The notes under the pieces were generated by a model. The model had not been told where the DNA came from and made no database searches. It saw only the letters and a program-made list of their open reading frames with translations. The translations under genes were made by a program, and so were the position numbers. From an uncultured Hippea sp. (GTDB lineage Bacteria > Campylobacterota_A > Desulfurellia > JAADFJ01), in NCBI GenBank assembly GCA_913009315.1, contig CAJVZA010000032.1:1-19583 (forward strand): a stretch of 19,583 nucleotides of DNA. Direction: 5' to 3'. Below, in pieces: positions 14,234 through 19,583 of this stretch. How positions within the stretch are numbered: position 1 is the first letter of the stretch; the number at the start of each line of letters is the position of its first letter.

Positions 14234-17120
14234 CAGTATCTCGGAAAACGCATCTGCGGGCAGCGGCAAAACAACTGAGCTTGTTAAGCGCTATATAAAA
14301 CTCCTGTATGGAGGAGTTCCGCCGGATGATATCTACTGCATCACATTTACAAATAAAGCCACCTGTGAGATGAAAAACAGAATCCTTTATGCCGTCAGCC
14401 GGTTTGCGGACAACAGGCATTGTTTCGGCGATGAAGATATAGGACATCTTCTCGATGGACTCGATATAAATGATGAAAAAGAGGCTCAGAAGAAATTCAG
14501 GAGAATCTTCAAAACTATTCATCCGTCGTCAATTCATATAGCTACTATAGACTCGTTTCTGCTTTCAATTCTGCGTTCTTTTACATTTGAGGCATCGGTT
14601 CCTTATGAGTTCGATATAGCAGGTTCAAGCGATATCGAACTTATGACAACAGAGGCGCTGCGGGGATTTATTAAGGAACTTTATCGGGCAGAGAACCGAC
14701 TGCTTAAAAAAGAGCTGTTTCGTTTTGGAAAAATAGCGGGAGAAAAGGATATTTTGAACTTTTTTTCACGCAGCCTTTCAAGCTTGTTTGATATAAGAGC
14801 GGAGATCGAGAAGATTGACGAAGGATATGACGCAAAAGATTTTCAGCAAAATTTTAATGAACAGCTTAACGAATCATATCTGACACTTATCAAGAATAAA
14901 ACGCGCCTCTTTAATTTTTTGAGAAAAAATATAGATAAAATCGGCAAGAGATCGCATGCAAAGATCGACAGATTGGGTGCGGAAGATCTGCCAAAGAAAC
15001 TCGCATCTCTGTTTAACAAAGAAATGACGGAGGTTTCGACATACAAAAAGCTTCTTCAATCTTTAGTCTCATCTGATTTTATATGTTTATGGAACAGATA
15101 CAAAGATTCACTGGGAAACTATTTCGAAGTCAAGGCAGATATAGACCGGCTGATACTGCTGCATCTGATAAAGATATTCGAAAAGTATTATAATTCTGCT
15201 GTTAGAAAATATAAAAAACTAAGCTTTTCGGATATACAAAATTCTGTTTACAATCTTCTTGTTGCCGACAAGCTGTATCAATACCCCGAATATATCTATT
15301 TTAGGCTGGATTACAGATTTAAACATCTTTTGATTGATGAATTTCAGGACACGAGTTTTATGCAGTGGTCTATTATCGAGCCGATTGCAAGAGAGCTGAC
15401 CGGCGGAATAGGGACAAGGGACGCTGCCGGTTCATTTTTTTATGTCGGAGATCCTAAACAATCCATCTATCGTTTCAGAGGCGCAGCGAGCGGGTTGTTC
15501 AATTATCCTTCAACGGCGCTTAAAATGGAAAAGAAAACGCTAAGTATAAATTATAGAAGCGACCGCTGCCTGATAGATTTTTATAACAAAATTTTCGGTA
15601 AGTTTGCGGCATCATCAGAACGATTTGATTATGAATCTGTTGTCGGCAAATCTTCAAAAGACGGATATGTTTATGCAGATTTTGAAGGAGATTATGATAC
15701 AGAGCAGATTCTGACAAAGATTGTAGAATCAATAAAAGAGATGAGTGATGCCGGATTTTCTTTTTCCGATATCGCAGTTTTGACAGAAAAAAACAAAGAA
15801 GTTGATATGATAGCGCAGTCATTGAGCAGTCAAGGCATACCCGTTTCAGCTGAAACAACCTCTACTCTTTTTAACACCGATTCGGGTCAGATAATGCTCT
15901 CTATTCTGCGCTATATTGTGCGGCCGGAACAGATACTAAAGGAACAGATTGTTTCATGTCTCAGCATTTCAGATTTTGACGGAAAGATGGAGAAGATTAG
16001 AAAGATTGTCGGAATCTACAATAATTCGATAGTTTTCAGCAAAGCGGCGTCACTTTTTGATCTTGAGAGCTATTTTTATGATGATGAGAATTTATACAAA
16101 ATTTTTGATATTGTGTTTGATATCAATAAGGAATCGGTACTTTTTGATGAATTTGCCGATCGGTTTGAAGCAATGCTCAAAAACTGCAATAAGCTGAGCC
16201 GCGTAAAAGATAATTCTGTAAAAATAATGACGATACACAAGTCGAAAGGACTTGAATTCAACGGTGTAATTCTGCCTGTTTTTCCTGTTAGGGCGAATAG
16301 AAGAAGCGGAATAATTTTGTCAAGAGATGAAAATTTCAGGATAAATTCAATTTTGTTGTCCGTTAACCAAAATATAATAAACTACAGCCGGAAATTAAAT
16401 GAAATATATAAAAAGGAAAAGGAAGACGAATTCATCGACGAATTGAATCGATTTTATGTTACGGCAACAAGAGCGCGCCATGCTCTTTTTTTGTTCGGAT
16501 CGGCAGGAAAACCGGTTTTTAGGCAGCTGAAAGGCTTTTTGGGCGAAGTGTACAGATGCGGAAAACCGGCATTAATCGGGCGGCCAAAAATCGAATATAC
16601 CGATAAGCCGGAGCAGTTTTTAAAAAAAATACAAGAAACAGATGACAGCAGTACCGACAAGCAGGAAATCTTCGGCTCCCTGAAGGAGCGGATTCTGGGT
16701 GAGGCGTTTCATTTTGCGATGGAGATAATTGAGAATTTTGAGGTTTCAAAGATAGATAACTGTATGAGAAAAGTGAGGTTGAAATATGAGCTTTTTCTCG
16801 TAGAAAATGATTTCGAAAAAATGAAAATCAGAATAATAAATTTACTTAAAAATGAAATATTCAGAAAACTTATTCAGGGGCAGGTTTTCAGGGAAAAATC
16901 GTTTCTAAGCAATGGAAAGATAAGAAGAATCGATCTTTTGGTGATCAAGCCGGATAAAATCAATATTATCGATTATAAAATACATTACAGCGTGCCGTTT
17001 ATGGAAAAATACAGAGCTCAATTGGAAGAATATAGATTGATAGCAGGAGAAATTTATAAGCTTCCGGTTTACTGCTATCTTTTATTTGTTGAGGATCATC
17101 TGAAAATAGAACAGATGTAG
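14223..17120 (+). CDS. addA: AddA-like UvrD-family helicase-nuclease
   Basis: From the ATG at 14223 the protein has 965 residues. All superfamily 1A helicase motifs are visible in order: Walker A ASAGSGKTT with K16, ITFTNKATCEMK, ATIDSF, Walker B LLIDEFQDT, YVGDPKQSIYRFRGA, INYRSD, MTIHKSKGLEF and FYVTATRARHALFLFG. A C-terminal RecB-type nuclease follows, with GEAFHFAME, D904 in RRIDLL, D917 and K919 in IIDYKI, and Q933. It should be the 3'-5' motor and second nuclease of AddAB. The frame is open to an ATG at 14175, but the 14223 ATG puts Walker A at the usual place near the N-terminus and overlaps the addB stop by 11 bp, which fits coupling. No terminator is evident after 17120. Confidence 0.94.
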   Translation: MQISSISENASAGSGKTTELVKRYIKLLYGGVPPDDIYCITFTNKATCEMKNRILYAVSRFADNRHCFGDEDIGHLLDGLDINDEKEAQKKFRRIFKTIHPSSIHIATIDSFLLSILRSFTFEASVPYEFDIAGSSDIELMTTEALRGFIKELYRAENRLLKKELFRFGKIAGEKDILNFFSRSLSSLFDIRAEIEKIDEGYDAKDFQQNFNEQLNESYLTLIKNKTRLFNFLRKNIDKIGKRSHAKIDRLGAEDLPKKLASLFNKEMTEVSTYKKLLQSLVSSDFICLWNRYKDSLGNYFEVKADIDRLILLHLIKIFEKYYNSAVRKYKKLSFSDIQNSVYNLLVADKLYQYPEYIYFRLDYRFKHLLIDEFQDTSFMQWSIIEPIARELTGGIGTRDAAGSFFYVGDPKQSIYRFRGAASGLFNYPSTALKMEKKTLSINYRSDRCLIDFYNKIFGKFAASSERFDYESVVGKSSKDGYVYADFEGDYDTEQILTKIVESIKEMSDAGFSFSDIAVLTEKNKEVDMIAQSLSSQGIPVSAETTSTLFNTDSGQIMLSILRYIVRPEQILKEQIVSCLSISDFDGKMEKIRKIVGIYNNSIVFSKAASLFDLESYFYDDENLYKIFDIVFDINKESVLFDEFADRFEAMLKNCNKLSRVKDNSVKIMTIHKSKGLEFNGVILPVFPVRANRRSGIILSRDENFRINSILLSVNQNIINYSRKLNEIYKKEKEDEFIDELNRFYVTATRARHALFLFGSAGKPVFRQLKGFLGEVYRCGKPALIGRPKIEYTDKPEQFLKKIQETDDSSTDKQEIFGSLKERILGEAFHFAMEIIENFEVSKIDNCMRKVRLKYELFLVENDFEKMKIRIINLLKNEIFRKLIQGQVFREKSFLSNGKIRRIDLLVIKPDKINIIDYKIHYSVPFMEKYRAQLEEYRLIAGEIYKLPVYCYLLFVEDHLKIEQM

Positions 17121-17222
17121 AGCCGCTCACTCCGGAATAATTGTATGTTTTGGCTTAATGACTTATTACTGCATAATTCTCATATCATAGTATTCAGTTT
17201 AATAAGATGTTCGGGTCTAATT

Positions 17223-17292
17223 CCCCGCAGCTTGCTGCGAGTAGCGTACCAAAAAAGAGCTGATACTCCGCTGTTTGCGTCAAGGTAGTTCA
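17223..17292. repeat. REP-like palindrome region
   Basis: CGCAGCTTGCTGCG (17226-17239) is a perfect inverted repeat with a two-base loop, next to CCCC on its left and GTAG on its right. A degenerate second version (CCGCTGTTTGCG at 17268-17279, then GGTAGTTCATT) ends at the stop codon of the following minus-strand gene. GTAG-type tetranucleotides next to a hairpin are typical of REP sequences mobilised by RAYTs. The family assignment is inference. Confidence 0.45.
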
Positions 17293-17802
17293 TTCTCCAT
17301 ATTCTAATTCTTCAGCAGCTGCTAAAAATTTATTTCGCATTTTATAACTAAATTTTTTATTTTCCGAAAATTCAATAAATTTCTCTAAGACTAAATCAAA
17401 TGGAAAACTACATAAAACATCGATTATAGTATTTATGTATATTCTCGTTGTATTGCTGCTTTTTATCCGCTCAATTTCACCAAATAAAAAATTAGCACAT
17501 TCTTTCGTTTTAAAATACCTAAGATTCTCTACAATTATTTCAAGTTTCTTTATATCATTACTATAATAACAAATGAGTCCAAATAAAAATATCGCAGTAT
17601 CTTTCCTTCCCTCATACGACATACTTCCTAACAATCTGCAAGCATTTCGGAATTTTTGCGCATCATTACTTAGTGAATCTTTTATAGGATGTTCAATCGG
17701 ATATTTCGAACAGTCTACGTATCCTTCTTTAGTTAGCCATGGGATATTGTACTCTTTTCGTAATTTTTTCAAATCTATCTGTTCATATTTTTCTTTTACC
17801 AT
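17290..17802 (-). CDS. Hypothetical helical protein
   Basis: I do not recognise this 170-residue protein. It is probably cytoplasmic, with no signal peptide or membrane segment. From residue 45 onwards it looks all-helical, with amphipathic pairs such as FRNACRLLGSM, TAIFLFGLICYY, ECANFLFGEIERI and INTIIDVLCSFPFDLVLEKFIEF, which suggests HEAT-like repeats. The N-terminal 45 residues are hydrophilic with an IPWLTKEGYVDCSKYP segment. GGAGGA lies 11 bases before the ATG at 17802, slightly far. The codon use is more AT-rich than that of addBA, and it sits between REP-like repeats and an attC-like site, so horizontal gain is plausible. An immunity-protein or toxin-partner role would be only a guess. 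Confidence 0.6.
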   Translation of the reverse strand: MVKEKYEQIDLKKLRKEYNIPWLTKEGYVDCSKYPIEHPIKDSLSNDAQKFRNACRLLGSMSYEGRKDTAIFLFGLICYYSNDIKKLEIIVENLRYFKTKECANFLFGEIERIKSSNTTRIYINTIIDVLCSFPFDLVLEKFIEFSENKKFSYKMRNKFLAAAEELEYGE

Positions 17803-18013
17803 CCTATTATCATTTCCTCCTATTCCGGAAATTAATCTGCCGGATTTTTAATATTATCAACTGTTGTCAATCGCCTTTTTAGATAAATGAGTGCTAATCT
17901 CCGTTGTTTTTGAACTGCTGCATCTCAATAATTTTTAAATATACCTTAAATCAGTGCTTTGTTCAAGTCTGCCGCAGAAATATATTTCAATCGATGCGAT
18001 GTAACTTTTTTTG

Positions 18014-18121
18014 CGCATAACGGCTCAAGTTAATCCGATTTGACCGCAGAAATTCATCCAAATTACATCGAAAATCCAAAAAACCAACAGCTGGTAAATC
18101 GGGTTGAATGGCGGGTTATGT
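18014..18121 (+). other. Integron attC-like recombination site
   Basis: The outer boxes are GCATAAC at 18015-18021 and GTTATGT at 18115-18121, which pair as CATAAC/GTTATG. Inside, TTAATCCGATTT (18030-18041) pairs with AAATCGGGTTGA (18096-18107) over 12 bp with two G-T pairs. A single unpaired G then separates it from an ACC/GGT stem, like the extrahelical bases of attC sites. The right arm fits the classical spacing CGG-N-TT-N-A-N5-G-N-GTT on the plus strand. The site lies 6 bp from the Fic stop codon. No integrase and no second site are in view. The rest of 17803-18013 shows nothing else recognisable. Confidence 0.6.
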
Positions 18122-18126
18122 GTTTA

Positions 18127-19185
18127 TTATTTCGTTGTTAATAACTTCATTAATCTATAATTTATATAATAATTTCCTGTTCCTAATTTTTGTTTTATTA
18201 ATAACCCGTCTTTTGCCAATTCATTCAAATATTTTGCAGCAGTTATTCTTGATACTCCAAGGTCTTTTTCTATAAATTCTATTTTCGTATAAGGGTGTTT
18301 GAATAAATTATTTAGTAATTCCTGACTATAAAACTTATAACTGTCCAGAAGCAAATTTTTATACTCAAAAATCAATTCTCTTATTTTTTCAATTAAAATT
18401 ATTGTTTCTTTTGAAATCTGTTCAATTCCGTCAATCATAAAAAGTAACCAGTTTTCCCAGTTATCTGTTTCTCGAACTTCTTGTAATAATTTGTAATAGT
18501 TGTCTTTATTGAGAATTATATATCTGCTCAAATACAAAACGGGAAGATTCAACAAATCTTTCATAACGAGATAGAGAACATTTATTATTCGTCCTGTTCT
18601 GCCGTTCCCATCGTAAAATGGATGAATACTTTCAAACTGATAGTGAATAATTGCCATTTTAACTAATGGATCAAAATCAGAAATTGTATCAGCATTAATG
18701 AATAACTCTAAATTTTTCATTAAATCCACAATTACGGAATATTCTTGCGGCGGCGTGTAAACAGTTTCTCCGGTTGCTGCATTTTTTAGTGCTGTTCCGG
18801 GCAATCTTCTGAAACCTGCTGTATTCTTTTCCAATTCAGCTTGTATCGCAATTATATTGTTGCTTGTAAGCATTTTATGTTTTGAAATTAACGCAAATCC
18901 CTTTTTTAATGCTGAAATGTAATTTTGAACTTCCTTGGCGTTTAACGATTTAAAACCGACAAGATTTAGTTCCGCTTTATAAATATCATCGTATGTTGTA
19001 ATAATATTTTCTATTGCCGAACTGTCTTTTGCTTCTTGAAGTCCCAATGTATTGATTAATATATTTTCATTCGGTATTGCAGCTACAATACCTTTTAATT
19101 CTGCTAATGCTCTGTGGGCAGATGCGAGTTTTTTTAAGATTTTCTTGGTTTCAATATCTTGTTCTATCGGTAATTTCTTTAACAT
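18127..19185 (-). CDS. Fic-domain protein (class II, SoFic-like)
   Basis: Fic enzymes transfer AMP (or other phosphate-containing groups) to hydroxyl side chains of target proteins. The complete active-site motif HPFYDGNGRTGR begins at H188 when counting from the ATG at 19185. An N-terminal inhibitory motif, SSAIEN (S55 to N60), matches (S/T)xxxE(G/N), so this is a class II, self-inhibited Fic. The flap region has the usual TGETVYTPPQ. A C-terminal winged-helix part (about 280-352, with YTKIEFIEKDLGVSRITAAKYL) fits SoFic-type proteins. A TTG two codons upstream (19191) is in frame, but AGGA is spaced correctly only for the ATG. No partner antitoxin gene is next to it. The target cannot be predicted. 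It lies beside an attC-like site and repeats, so it is probably accessory. Confidence 0.92.
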   Translation of the reverse strand: MLKKLPIEQDIETKKILKKLASAHRALAELKGIVAAIPNENILINTLGLQEAKDSSAIENIITTYDDIYKAELNLVGFKSLNAKEVQNYISALKKGFALISKHKMLTSNNIIAIQAELEKNTAGFRRLPGTALKNAATGETVYTPPQEYSVIVDLMKNLELFINADTISDFDPLVKMAIIHYQFESIHPFYDGNGRTGRIINVLYLVMKDLLNLPVLYLSRYIILNKDNYYKLLQEVRETDNWENWLLFMIDGIEQISKETIILIEKIRELIFEYKNLLLDSYKFYSQELLNNLFKHPYTKIEFIEKDLGVSRITAAKYLNELAKDGLLIKQKLGTGNYYINYRLMKLLTTK

Positions 19186-19225
19186 TTTCAATCCTATATG
19201 TAAATATTTATCAATTTTCTTTACA

Positions 19226-19253
19226 ATGATAAACTATTTGATAAAAAAATCAA
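19226..19253 (-). promoter_or_regulatory. Candidate promoter of the Fic gene
   Basis: Reading leftwards, TTGATT (19253-19248), a 16-bp spacer and TATCAT (19231-19226) would start transcription about 34 bases before the ATG. The region is very AT-rich, so chance matches are likely. The -35 box is part of a short TTGAT/ATCAA inverted repeat. Confidence 0.4.
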
Positions 19254-19282
19254 TTATTTTTTACAAATGTTTGTTTAAATGA

Positions 19283-19322
19283 TGAGACCACTGCACAATA
19301 AGCAGATTCACAGCTTTTTATG
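19283..19322 (+). repeat. Repeat family B copy
   Basis: It begins TGAGACCACTGCACAATAAG and runs on into AGATTCACAGCTTTTTATG. The first half matches the arms of the palindrome at 11520-11570, and 19286-19322 matches the complement of 2355-2391 at 34 of 37 positions. It is probably one end of a mobile element extending towards or beyond the window edge. Confidence 0.65.
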
Positions 19323-19572
19323 AGGTTTTCTATAGGGCAACTCTATTAATTCTAAGCGTTTCAAATTGAGAATTCAAATCCGTCTCATCAAGACGCAAAT
19401 TGCAGGTAATAGCAGAGCTATTGCCAAAATTTGCAACGCAGAGGAGATGGAATTGGGACTCAAGATGATCGTTTACGGATTAATAGAGTTGCCCTGAAGA
19501 CAAGGCAAACTTCTGAAGGACTAACGGGTTAATTCAAAGAAGTTTAACGAAGTATATGGGAAACCTCATAAA
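19317..19572. repeat. Outer inverted repeat enclosing the family A element
   Basis: TTTATGAGGTTT (19317-19328) and AAACCTCATAAA (19561-19572) are perfect 12-bp complements. Between the intact family A element and the right arm, a second stem, AAACTTC (19507-19513) and GAAGTTT (19539-19545), is also possible. This suggests a nested structure: a family A element inside another repeat. Confidence 0.5.
19334..19495. mobile_element. MITE-like element, intact copy of repeat family A
   Basis: A 162-bp non-coding unit with 17-bp perfect terminal inverted repeats, AGGGCAACTCTATTAAT (19334-19350) and its complement (19479-19495). It encodes nothing. Diverged or partial relatives occur at 80-274 and 2402-2442. 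No clear target duplication is visible. Any transposase acting on it must be encoded elsewhere. Confidence 0.75.
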
Positions 19573-19583
19573 GCCCGCAGGGA

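Noticed and set aside
13655-14269. Long open frame on the minus strand inside addB
   Set aside because: It is a shadow of the addB/addA coding region, which has clear nuclease motifs on the plus strand. Its translation resembles no known family.
18127-19185. Fic/antitoxin (FicTA) module
   Set aside because: The inhibitory helix is inside the protein (class II) and no small partner gene is adjacent, so a two-gene toxin-antitoxin pair is not supported.

Overview
The window is bacterial chromosome from an AT-rich organism. An O-antigen-ligase-like membrane protein, a BcrC/YbjG-type undecaprenyl-diphosphate phosphatase and an M23 envelope peptidase suggest a Gram-negative cell plan. I cannot name the lineage from sequence alone. 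Candidates are Desulfobacterota-, Nitrospirota- or Deferribacterota-like bacteria, and this is only an impression. No phage, CRISPR array or plasmid functions are visible.

Layout. Bases 1-379 hold repeats and no clear gene. An O-antigen ligase-like gene (380-2209, minus) and a tRNA-Leu(CAA) (2270-2356, plus) share a 60-bp gap with overlapping promoters. From 10713 down to 2429 runs a long minus-strand gene train: rpsU, a terminator hairpin, an NFACT/RqcH protein, CvpA, an M23 peptidase, a MATE transporter, the laccase-domain protein PgeF, an EamA transporter, a REP-associated tyrosine transposase (RAYT) and a hotdog acyl-CoA thioesterase. Most neighbours overlap or nearly touch, so much of it is probably co-transcribed. 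A PAP2 phosphatase (10826-11395, minus) stands alone. Divergent from it lies addB-addA (11639-17120, plus), a complete AddAB helicase-nuclease pair for double-strand-break processing. The right end is accessory: an unrecognised 170-residue gene, an integron attC-like site, a Fic AMP-transferase-like gene and a cluster of mobile repeats.

The most interesting signal is the layering of small mobile repeats on gene ends. The RAYT gene is bracketed by 25-bp inverted repeats (2905-2929 and 3925-3949, 24/25 identical). A third, solo copy lies at 342-366 just past the ligase stop. The left repeat supplies the ATG and first codons of the thioesterase, and the end of the RAYT gene supplies its Shine-Dalgarno. 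The last codons and stop of the same thioesterase lie in a fragment of a second repeat family (A), whose intact 162-bp copy with inverted ends is at 19334-19495. A third family (B) abuts the tRNA-Leu 3' end and recurs at 11520-11570 and 19283-19322. The thioesterase thus seems to have both ends rebuilt from mobile DNA.

Limits: all family calls come from motif reading of the translations. No database search or folding program was run.
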